64,000 nt of DNA, taken from assembly GCA_002118135.1 (NCBI GenBank), contig BDIU01000264.1:62001-126000 (forward strand), read 5' to 3'. Position 1 is the stretch's first letter. Each line of letters begins with the position of its first letter. Shown here one piece after another: positions 50,134 through 60,800 of the stretch. The position numbers and the translations under genes were made by a program. Below the pieces are notes generated by a model. It made no database searches, had not been told where the DNA came from, and saw only the letters and a list, made by a program, of their open reading frames with translations. The stretch is from Trebouxia sp. TZW2008 (taxonomy: Eukaryota; Chlorophyta; Trebouxiophyceae; Trebouxiales; Trebouxiaceae).

Positions 50134-53100
50134 TCAGCCCATAGTGTAGCTTGGCTTGTCAAGGTTGATGACAGTGGACTTGTCCCTGACCATCATAGCC
50201 AGACTGTTGATAATGCCCTGGCTGCCAATTCCACTGTCTCTGAAGCCCTGGAAGGGGAAGTGGTCTGGGCCTCTTGAGGGGGCTGCATTCACCTGGACAG
50301 TTCCTGTCTCCATGGCGTCACTGATGCGAATTGCGGTGTTCACGTTGGTGGTGAACAGGCAACCCTGCAGGCAGGAAACACCTGAGGTGTCAAATTGTCT
50401 CAATAGCGTCACTGATGCAGATGGCGGTATGCACATTCGTAATAAACAGGCGACCCTGCAGGCAGAACACATCTGAGCTGTGTGGTGATTAGGTGACCCT
50501 GCAGGTACAGCATACTTGAGATGTGATGCTGCAATTACTTGCATAGCATCACTGATGCGAATGGCAGTGTTCACATTGGTTGTGAACAGGCAACCCTGCA
50601 GGCAGGATACACTTGAGCTGTGACCTCATAATGTCTTCATGATGTAACCTCATGCTGTCTCCATGGCGTCATTGATGCAGATGGCGGTGTTAACGTTGGT
50701 GGTGAACAGACAACCCTGCAGGCAGAACATACTTTGATACTTGACCTGAGAAAGACAGGGCAAAGTCTACGCTGTTGATTTCCATGACAGAAGCCTCGAT
50801 GAGCACAACAACATCTGAACTGTGAGATTTTGATGTCTCCATAGCGTCACTGATGCGGATGGCAGTGTTCACATTGGTGGTGAACAGGCAACCCTGCAGG
50901 CAGCACACGACTGAGTTGTGAAGGCAAAAAGACTGCGATGTTGGGCATCATCATGATAATCTCTGTCAGCAGAAGCAGGCCGAGCTTGCTGTAAGATATT
51001 GTCTCCATTGCATCACTGATGCAGATGGCGGTGTTCTCGTTGGTGGTGAACAGACCACCCCTGCAGGCAAAACATACCTTGGAGAATTCTCTTCAAAAGA
51101 CAAGGAGAACTTTACGCTGATGGGGTTCATGACAGAAGTCGCATTGTGCATAACTCATTTAAGATGCGACATTGTGATTACTTGCATGGTATCAGTGATG
51201 CAGATGGCGAAGTTCACGGTTGGTGATGAACAGGCAACCCTGCACTGATCCCACATCACAGCTTCAGCCTTTCACTGTCTGCACAATAGGCTTTTGAAGC
51301 CATTCTTGACTGCCACCAAAGCCGAAATGCATGGCAAGCTGAAGGTGTTACTCAGCATCCTCGCAGAAACCATTGCTGCAGATCTGTGAGACGATGCTGA
51401 GCACAACCTTCAGCTTGCCATGCAGTTCTAAGCAGGCATGCAGTCGCATATCACATTGGCTATGTCAGATGGGCGGTCTTACAGTCTTTATAGGTTCTTT
51501 ATCTCTTTAGCTGATTCACCAAGAATTTGGCAAAAAGGCTTTCAGGATCCTGCAACACCCGTAATGCAAGGTACTATAAGTCTGCAACGTGACCTCCTTT
51601 CCTTTTTGCTTGCGATCCTCTTGTTTGCGCTTTGGATGTTAGCAAGAACTATGTATCATTTTCGTCAACATTGAAGCCCGGTCGCTAAACGGCAACAAAG
51701 ACAATCAGCAATTTGACTGTTGTTTGTGCTCATGGCTACTCTACTGTGCAGTCTTGTTTCACACTCGGCTGACCAACTGCCGTTTGAGAAGCTATGACCT
51801 GTCAAGCAAGCAAGAAGCAATGCATTGTGACACACCTGAAGGGCAAGGTTGTTGGAGTTGCAGTGGTCAATGGCGTCATCGATGTTCTTGACCCGGATGA
51901 CTGGAATGATGGGGCCAAATGGCTCCTCCCAGGCAATGCGCATGTCCTGCAGGCCAATCAGCTCACAATGATGTGCCAAATACAAGATCTTAAACACACT
52001 TTGGTGCTTGGAGACATGCAACCAGGCAATGCGCATGTGCTGTAGGCCAATCAGCTCAGAATGATATGTCAAGTACAAGATCTCAACCAGACTTTGGTGC
52101 TAGGACATATGCAACCAGGTGCGCATGTCTCGTAGGCCAATCAGCGATATCAAGTACACAATGATTTGCATCGCTGTACATCTGCATAAAAGCGTGAATG
52201 ATATCAAACACTGAAAATTCTGAGATGACATGTATCAAGTGAACAAGACTATGCAATGAGGTTACGCATGCAGTCAACAGGCTGCAAGCCAAGAGCAGCT
52301 TTGCTTAGACACTAAAGCCAGGGCAATGTGACGTCTGAGGCTACAAGGCATCACGACTCTGTACAGCAGGTTGATGCAAAAGCCTGTCCAAGGCATTTTG
52401 GCCTGAACTAGCGCTGGTCTGATGCAAAGTTGCCCTGTCTGACTTGACAATCAATGGTTGTGACACGATAGCTTTTCTGTTGTCACCCCAAACAGCAGCT
52501 GCTGCTGCTGCTGCTGCTAATCAGTAGTTCAGCAGCAACAGTTTGCAAACAATGCAGACTCAGCCTAGGCAAACCCACAGCGAACGAGACTTGACAAAGA
52601 GATCGGCTCACAGGTGTGACATGATCAATGAGCACGGGCCACATTCAACCAGACAAGCTGTGAACAGATGGCTCCTTGAAAAAACCAGATGACTTCTGAC
52701 AAAAGAAGAACTTACAGGGGTGACGTGGTCAATGAGGACTGGCCAGATGAGGTTGTTGTCACGCTTGTACTCCTGGTGCAGCTTGGCGCCCTTCTCCTGG
52801 GCGTCCTTCACCAAGCCCTCAATGAAGTTGGCGCTGCTCTCACTGATCACAGGTGTGATGGCGCAGTCATCCTGCACCAGCGCAAATAGTTAGTAGGCTT
52901 CATACCATAACGCACTCAGACTCATACCGCTTCACTGCAGGGCATGATGGAGCATTTGTTCAGCTGGTTCATGCGAGTGCGTGGTGTGCATGCACAGAAC
53001 AAGCCATAAAAGCCCTACAAAAATGAAGTTGGTGCTGCTCTCAGTGATCACTGGCATGATTGCACAGTCATCCTGCACCAGCACAATGACATGGATTGGT

Positions 53101-56100
53101 GATGTGTGAAATTGCTCTGGTTTTCAACGCAGGGTGTGAGTTCGCTGATCAGGATGTTTTGCCTTTGTAAACATGTGCCTGGTAGTGATGGTGATCTACT
53201 ACGGATCTACTTTCAAAAAAATCTGGGAACGAAACGCAAAGACAGTCAGCTGTGCCAACTGTGCCAGTCTTGGGAGCACACTGCTCTTGATGTGCACAGT
53301 CATTGCCAGAACAACAGACATTTCTGCTGGCATCAGTCTCTGAAATGTCTGCTGATTTGGCTGACTTTGAAGATGTCAAACAGCAGCAGGGATATACCTC
53401 AGGCATGCCAACAGTGAGGTCTGCCACGCCCTTGTTGACCTTCTCAACCAGCTGGTCGGCCACCTGCTCCATGACCAGCACCACCTTGACTGCTGTGCAC
53501 CGCTGCCCGCTGTAGCTGAACCCTCCCTGCACACACACAAGCACACCTTAGTCTTGAGCATCTGAAGCTTTGCTTCTCACTTGCAACTGCACAACAGCAT
53601 AACAGTGCTGCCAACTGTAAATGAACCCTCCCTGCACACGCATACAAGTCGTCCTGTCAGGTGTCTGATTGACAAGTGTAAACCTGTCACGCCTTACCGA
53701 TTCTGACTAGCAGTGCTGCCCAATCTAGCTGAATCTTCCCTGCAGGCACACATGCATCAAGTCTGGGCATCGAAACATGCACAAGCCTCAGTCTGAAGAA
53801 TTCGGTTGGAATGAATGCATGTCTGACCAGCAACTGCTCACCAGCGCAGTGCTCCCCGCTGTAGCTGAAGTCTACCTGCACACACGCACAAGCCTTGACC
53901 TGGAGCGTTTTTGCTGTTGATTGGTGTACTAGGGGCGTTTGAGACTCAAAAGGACACTTGGGAATAAGAGAGTCTGCAAAGCAACTCACGCTTAAGCTGA
54001 TACATGTGCTATACAGCGTTGCAAAGGTTACAATATGCTCAGTCCCTGTTTCCGCATGAGTGAAAGTGTTTGCCACATCTCAATTCAATGCAATCAAATG
54101 CAATCTTATGGCGAGACAAGGTGGTCAGCACATGTGTTACTCATGATATGGCTTGTGTGTCTGACTGATGACTGATCAACAGCACAACAGGGCTGCTGCA
54201 TATTGTTGAACTTTCTCGGCACCTATGTTACAAGATCAGCTCTCGACTGCAGCTGGCAGCTAGTCATTGGCTGTGCGCAACTGCTGAACCCAAAAAAGAA
54301 AACCCTGTACATGCTCACAGCTCTGTGCGGCAAGTTCAGTGGTCGTTTTGCTGCAAAGACTGTGAGAATATGCAGAGTGACTCGTGTGCAAGAAGCATCT
54401 GGTTGCAGCTCTGAGATTGCATTTGCAGGCAACAATGGGGCTGCCTTGGTTTGGAAGAATGTGGTCAAGGCATCAATGCCTTGGGTCTCCTGTGATAAGG
54501 CTGCATGTAGCTTGTTTATGACAGAATCCAGTACTCACTTGAGCAGGAGGCATTGTCGTTCCAAACAGAATAGTGTCACAAAGAAATGCTGATATCAAGA
54601 GATCACAGTACCTGGACCATGTTCTCGGCCGCCAGCTCAAAGTCAGCGTCATTTCACAGAATGTAGCAATGACAGCATCTTTCGGCTGCATGGCAATCTG
54701 TTTTGCAGTACCCTGACGATGTGCTTGGCTGCCAAGTCGAGGTCAGAGTCATGGCGCATGATGCAGCATTGATGGTGTGTGCAAGTTGGTCGGGAAAGAA
54801 TTTGACAGTACCTTGACGATATTCTTGGCTGCCAGGTCGAGGTCAGCATCATGGCACACAATGCAGGCGTCCTTGCCACCCAGCTCCATCTGAATGGGGA
54901 TCATACCCGCCTGCAACCCCACAACTTATCAGATGTCAATGCGTGTGTCATGAGAGTCCACAAATGCACGCACAACAGCAAGTCAGTCTGGGCATAGATA
55001 AGCTTCACAATGCAGTAGACAAGCTACCCACGATCTTTGTAGAATGCACCCTATATTTTGGTTGCAACCACAGCTTCTGACTATGTATTGCATATGCAGC
55101 ACAGGGAGTCATGAGCAAGCTTGAGCTGCAGGCAGCACAGGAACAAAGCTTGCATGCATTTGCAGCTGATGGGATGACACATGCATGCAGCCATGTCATG
55201 CCATTGATGACTGAGGCTGCAGACCCTAGACGCCTATACATTGCTTCAGAGCGCAACACAAGTGAGGATGCAGCGACACAACAGAGCCAAGCATGTCATG
55301 GTGCCAGACACATCCAAGTAGAGTGAGTCATGCTGACCTTCTTTGAGACACTGATTCCAGTGTCACCTCCTGTGAAACTGATGCAGTTGACGGCAGGGTG
55401 CTGGGTCAAGAAGTCTCCAATCTCAGATCCCTTGCCTGTACCAGACAAGTCCTGTTGGCCAACACGCATAAAGCAGCTTGATATATGAGTAATCGGCACA
55501 GTGTGTTTTGTGTCCAACAGCACCCTCCAGTGTACAGCTGGCACTTGGCGCATCCATATGCGCTGTCTACATGGGGGAACCTGCTGGGTGACTGTTCAGA
55601 CAAATAGACCATTGTTTGCTATTTTGGCTGAGAGGGTCCAAAAGAGAGTCTTCTGCATGGGGACCTTGCGCTTGGTGATCAGAGCCAAGCAACATGCATG
55701 CACTGTCATTTTTTGAATTGGCTGCAGAGATTGCCTTGCATTTCTTTACTTTGCCAGCACCTGTGCTTGAAACATGAATCACATTGTTATGCTTACATGA
55801 TTGCTGTTTGATTTTTACCTGTGACACACTGGATGACACCAGGAGGGAAGCCAGCCTTGTGGAAGGTCTGGATCATGTGCAGGGCTGACACTGCACCCTG
55901 ACTGGGTGGCTTCACCACCACACAGTTGCCTGCCATCAAGGCTGGGGCAATCTTGGATACTGCCAGGTTAACTGGGTAGTTGAAGGGAGGAATGGCCAGA
56001 ACAACACCAAGGGGCACCTGCCAACACAAAGCATCAAAGGTGCGATCCCATCATGGACACTGCCAGACTCACTGGGTAGTTGAAGGAGGAATGGCCAGAA

Positions 56101-57002
56101 CAACAACAAGAGGACAAAGCATGAAGGACAAGGATCAACCTATGACCTATGACCTATGACCTACGTTCCAATGCATTATGGCAGAACAGCACCATGGGGC
56201 ACCATACCAAGCATGAAGTCCAAGGATCAAGCAAAGGCAGTACGCTGATGCAGGAAGACTGTTGCCACGAGACACTTTGGCTTAACATGCACCTGACATG
56301 TGCATGAACATTGCAGCATGCTGAGCAACAACAGATGTTCCTGGGTGCACTAGCAATGTCAACAGTGTATGTTTTGTTACCATGTTATCGATGTCCTGCG
56401 TTCTGACATGCAATATGCATAACTTGTTGAAGTGCCCAAACTGTGCTGCTGGCTGACCTTCTGGCAAAGACACAATTTGCTGCGCTCCTGTCCAGGGAAA
56501 GAGTCAGAGTTCAACAGCTTTCCTGCTCCCAGATACCGCACACCTTCCTCTGCTGTGTATGAGATGAGGTCACCACTTCTGACAACCTCAGTCGCTGCAT
56601 CCTTCTTGGCCTTTGCGATCTCCTTGACCAAAGCCTGAGCGATCGGCTCGACATTGTCCTTCATAAGGCCGTCAACCTTGTGCAGGTACTCTGCTCTCTT
56701 CCAGAGAGGTGTTCTGGCCCAACTCCTTTGAACCTTCTTTGCGGCGTCAAAGACGGCATTGACCTCGTCTTGCGTGCAGGCTGCACCCCGGACGTTTTAT
56801 TAGGTCAGACGCATGCATGCAATGTGTTGCTGAGACACAGGTAGGCTTGGCGTTGCTCACCCTGCACTTGGAAGTCTTTCTTCAGTGTGGAGGGATTTGT
56901 CACTCCCACGGTCCTGTTGCTGGATGTCTCCTTCCATTCTCCGTTCACGTAGTACTTGTACACGCCGTTGCTAGCAACGATCTCGTCGTAGAAGCCTCCC
57001 AT
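50134..57002 (-). CDS. GAPN: Non-phosphorylating NADP-dependent glyceraldehyde-3-phosphate dehydrogenase (GAPN, ALDH11)
   Basis: Cytosolic enzyme oxidising glyceraldehyde-3-phosphate directly to 3-phosphoglycerate while making NADPH (EC 1.2.1.9). Exons: 57002-56861, 56780-56458, 56017-55819, 55435-55338, 54910-54812, 53526-53398, 52871-52716, 51946-51836, 50364-50134. Phases close to 495 residues, the usual family length. Catalytic residues visible: Asn ~168 (PPFNYPVN), Glu ~263 (MELGGKD), Cys ~297 ([11 protein letters not shown]). FTGGDTG is the cofactor-loop motif. The ending [18 protein letters not shown], closing with PSYTMG, is diagnostic of plant and algal GAPN rather than other aldehyde dehydrogenases. 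There is no targeting peptide. Seven of its splice junctions carry decayed tandem copies, including a seven-unit array before the last exon. Confidence 0.95.
50310..51250 (-). repeat. Seven-unit acceptor array before the last GAPN exon
   Basis: The exon 9 start with its acceptor (about 50310-50375) recurs in the preceding intron at about 50405-50466, 50545-50609, 50661-50729, 50839-50908, 51002-51075 and 51184-51246, plus a fragment near 50490-50520. Each copy covers the end of the intron, ccctgcag, and the segment for [18 protein letters not shown]. Several copies keep a usable AG and an open frame. Confidence 0.95.
51925..52175 (-). repeat. Three-unit ~92-base array, GAPN exon 8 acceptor
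   Basis: The exon 8 start and about 60 bases of upstream intron (51932-52022) recur at about 52023-52115 and, shortened, at 52116-52165. The last two units match well, so this duplication is younger than most in the window. Confidence 0.9.
52495..52520 (+). repeat. (CTG)n microsatellite
   Basis: About seven ctg units in an intron of GAPN. Confidence 0.85.
52605..53095 (-). repeat. GAPN exon 7 with copies on both sides
   Basis: The exon 7 end with its donor (about 52713-52755) is copied downstream at about 52610-52655. The exon start with its acceptor (about 52808-52885) is copied upstream at about 53015-53092, keeping the segment cagtcatcctgcaccagc. Confidence 0.85.
53490..53895 (-). repeat. 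Four-unit acceptor array, GAPN exon 6
   Basis: The exon 6 start (encoding GGFSYSG) and its acceptor at about 53500-53535 recur at about 53605-53645, 53708-53755 and 53838-53888. Each keeps a gctgaa-cctccctgcac-like core. Confidence 0.85.
54600..54865 (-). repeat. Three-unit donor array, GAPN exon 5
   Basis: The exon 5 end (encoding [13 protein letters not shown]) with its donor at about 54810-54862 recurs downstream at about 54708-54765 and 54608-54660. Confidence 0.85.
55960..56160 (-). repeat. Acceptor-side copy of GAPN exon 3 start and a 9-base minirepeat
   Basis: Bases about 55965-56035 recur at about 56065-56120, sharing actgggtagttgaagg and the acceptor region. A three-to-four-unit repeat of ctatgacct follows at about 56139-56163. 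Confidence 0.75.
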
Positions 57003-57895
57003 TTTGGCAGCTAGAACTCGTCGAATCAGGTTGTCGCTTCAGTAATTTATGTGCTTCTCTTTGTTGTATCGCAGATCCACCAGACGTGTTGTCGTTGTGA
57101 ACTTTTATCCTCACCAAACTTGTGCGCCGAGGTGGATCAGTCATCCATTGATCCCAAAACCCAAAGTGAGGCCAAACTCGACCCACCAGGGTCTTGTGGG
57201 GTCGGAGCAACGATTCCTGCGAGTGTGCAACACTTCCAATCATGCATGCTTGCTCGGCACCTGCGGCAGAGTTTCCTTGCTGGACGATCTTTGTACATCA
57301 TAGCGCAGCTTTGAAACAATCTATGTGTCCGTCTTGCATGAGAGCTCGGTCTACAGCAAGCAAACCAATGGACCAAGCAGCAGGCTTCTCCGAGCATGTC
57401 TTCAGAGCTGTAACACGTTCAATGTCTGCAGACATGTCGTCTCTAGCAATATGAATGTAGCCTGAACTGTGCCAGCCATTGCGATCTTGCAGATCACATA
57501 GCTGTTGATGCATACCATGTCATTGCCAAAGCGTTATGTCTGCTCATTGGCCAGGTGAAGAATACATATGAAGCGTTTGTGACGCCTCTTCTCTCAAAAA
57601 GTATCCAGTGCCCATCTGGTGCTGGGGCATGAGACAGCTCTGGATGAATGTGCTGTACCCAGTGGCTTCATTTATTGCTACACTCAAGTACAATTGACAC
57701 AGGAAAAAAGGGTGTCAAACAGAAAGTGATGTGCAGCTGTTGGCTGCATGTGGACATAGCTGAAAGACAAAAAGAAAAGTCTACACATAACGGGAGCCTC
57801 TGTCTACACGGGCAGCCTGGGATTTAGAGTTGTGTAGGTCAAGGACAAGAGATGAGAAACTTGGAAAATGATGTCCTGCAAAGTCTGTCCATGCC
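57003..57895. promoter_or_regulatory. GAPN upstream region and ISE2 3' flank
   Basis: About 0.9 kb between two minus-strand genes. The GAPN-proximal part (to about 57200) is CpG-rich. The ISE2-proximal part holds hairpin repeat copy 3. No coding region is supported. Confidence 0.5.
57763..57825 (+). repeat. Dispersed hairpin repeat, copy 3
   Basis: This copy follows an a/g-rich run and keeps ctgtct-acac-gggcag and cctggga. It lacks about eight bases present in the other copies. It lies just beyond the 3' end of ISE2. Confidence 0.6.
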
Positions 57896-60800
57896 TTATT
57901 GCACCAAATCCGCAATTGGATTTCTATCCATGGCTTTCATGGCTTTTCTGGCAGCATAACGTGTGTTGTTCAGCAGGCCTTTGCAGAAGTGTGCATGCCG
58001 CAACATGTCAACTGTCCTCGTCAGCAGTCTGGCAATGTCACCATCATCAAGCGAGGAGTCTTTCATGATGTCAGACCAACTGCTGCCTGCAGCCCATGCC
58101 TCTATGACACCTGCATACCAAACAGAACAGACTTCTAGGTCAAATGCCATACAATGTGTCAGTTGTCATTTGCTGTGCAGACCATTTCACAATGTCAGAC
58201 CAACAGCCGGCGGCAGCCCGTGCGGCTATGTTACCTGCATACAAAGCAGCACAGGAGTCATCATCACATACCATTGTCATAACTCGGCTGTCACCTGCTG
58301 TGCATGATATGCTGCTGCCTCACATCCTGTGGAATGTTGGGTGCTATGCAACCTTCAGAGTGATCGTCTACACTAGCAAAACCCCCTGTCTGCCTTTGCT
58401 GTAACGCTGCAGAATCTGTTATATGGCACAACAAGCAAGCATGACTATGCAGGACCCTCTACAAATTTGTCCAAGCCATCTGCTGCACATACGGCAGGTA
58501 TGTGAACAGCAAAACAAAGCCTGGGTCCTACCACACAATGCATTGATTCCAGCAAATATGCTCTTATTATAAGGTTTCATTGCACAACAGGGCTTGCAGA
58601 AGGTTTTGGAATTCTCAGCCGAGGAGCGCATTCCGGCTTGCTGTCAGATTGACTGTATCAATTAAGAAAGCTGGTTGCTCACCTGCAAGCCGCAGGTCTA
58701 TGAAGAGGGGCGCTGCTACGTTGTGCTGGGCTTGTGCTCTTGCTAGCTGCTCCCTGTCTGGTTCCAGTGCTTCAACGGCAGCAGTGACTTCCTTGCTGGG
58801 CTTGTATGCTACCCACACCTGGGGTTTGTTGATGTTTTCACCCGTCAGGATGGCCCCTAGCACCCCAGCCAGCTGCGGGGGGGTCAGGCTCTGCAGCAGC
58901 ACAGACACCATGTGAACATCAATGTTGAGCCAATGCTAAGAGGCAGGTGTTTATCTGGTGGTATCACTGCAATAGCAGCTAAATCTTCTGTGCTGGGTCG
59001 GTACGCCACCCACCTAGGTTTTGATAATTTCAACCGTCAGGATGGCCCCAAGTACCCCAGCCAGCTGAACAGGGGTCAGGCTCCGCAACACAGGAGATGC
59101 CATGTGAGCAACAGCTGTGAGCTAATGCTGATACGCAGATGCGTACCTGGTTCTAGCGCTGCAACAGCAGCATGATCTTTTTTGCTGGATTGACATGCCA
59201 CCCATACCTGGGTTTGGTGACCTGTCAAAATGCCCCCCAGCACCCCAACTAGCTGAGGGGGCAGGTGAGGCTCTGCCGCAGCATTTATAACTGCCATGTG
59301 AACAAGATTGCCTGGCTTACCAATGTCAACATGCAGGTGCCTGTTTGTGGTAGACAATGTATGCAAATCACATCTGCTCAGTGCAGGAGGTGTGCATATA
59401 TGCAAGCCTGCTCTCTGCAGCTACAACAGTCTTCACTTTGACATAGACGCATCACAAAACAAGGACCTTCATGCCACTGACATGGACTGATTGGCGTATA
59501 TGCAGCGTCACATGTGACATAGGTTTGTGGCCATTTAGCAGGGGTGGACAGTGAGCAAAGCGCACGGCCCCATCTCAGCTCATTCGTGCTTAGTTTGACA
59601 TGTGTACTCCAACTGGCATGTGCACCTGGCATGTGAAGAAGACCATAAATTCTGTCTTTGCTTGCTTGCAATGACACTTGCAGGAAGCATGCACTGCACT
59701 GTGCCATGCTTTCAGAGATGTGCACAAATTGATTGATGTTACCAGCCCTGCACAGCTGCAAGCATCCAGCTGCAAGGTGCCATGCTTCAGAGCTGCACAT
59801 GACTTGTCAATGCTACCCTACCTGCACAGCTGGGTGCGTCAACACAATGGCAAGCCACAGCTCGTTTTCTCCATGTATCTGCCGCGCCACATCACCCAGG
59901 GGCAGAGTCTTCAGGGTGCCAGCCTCTAGGGCATTTGAGGCAACCAGGCAAGCCACTAGCTCCTCAAAGCTGCGCCAGCTGGACGTCAGGCTGAGATCCA
60001 GCCGCTGCCTCATTTTGCCAGCTCTCTCCTGAAGCGCCTCTGCCTGCAAGCCACATCCTGTGTGAGGCTCAAGTTTGCGAGCTTTATGAAGCATGTGCCA
60101 AAGAGAGGCCATTGGAGAGTCTCTGCCTGCATGCTGCATCTATGCACAAGTGCTACTCAACTCCCCATTGAGCCAATTCTCTTCAAAGTGCCTCTACCTG
60201 CATGCCACATTTTGTGTAATGCCAGTGCTCAACAGCCTATTTTGATGCATGTTGATGGCTTGTCAAAGCTGCGCCATCTGGACATCAGGCTCAGGTCTAA
60301 TCGTTGCCCCGATTTGTCAGCTCTCTGAAGCTCCTCTGCCTGCATGCCAATTGTAAGTAAAGCTGCTGCTCAATCTCCAATTAGTCAATCCTCTGCTGAA
60401 GTGCCTCTGCCTTTATGCTGCTATATGGGTGTAAAGCTGCGGCTTAGTAGCTATCTAGGGCAAGTGTCAAAGCAGAACTTATCTGAGTTATGTCTCAAGG
60501 AAGGAGTGCAGCACTCAAAGAAGAAGTGCGGCAAGTCCTCCCCTTGTGCTTGATCTATAAACAATGTTGCTGCACAGCAACATAGTACCACTGTCACTCA
60601 GCAGATAGCTAGCCATGTATGCATCAACCCAGCAGCAAGCTTTGATAGATGCAAGCTGCGTTCAATCTTGTACTCTGTGAACTATCAATGCCGCTGCAAT
60701 TGAGCACTGCAAATGTTTCACAACGGCAGCACACTCATCATGCCGCAGGGTAGTTTGCTTGCCTGCGTCAGGAGGCGATTTTTGTTGACATTTGCACACC

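Noticed and set aside
50310..51250. Regularly spaced repeats resembling a CRISPR array
   Set aside because: Units are decayed copies of the adjacent coding exon with irregular spacing, in a eukaryotic intron. No cas genes are present.
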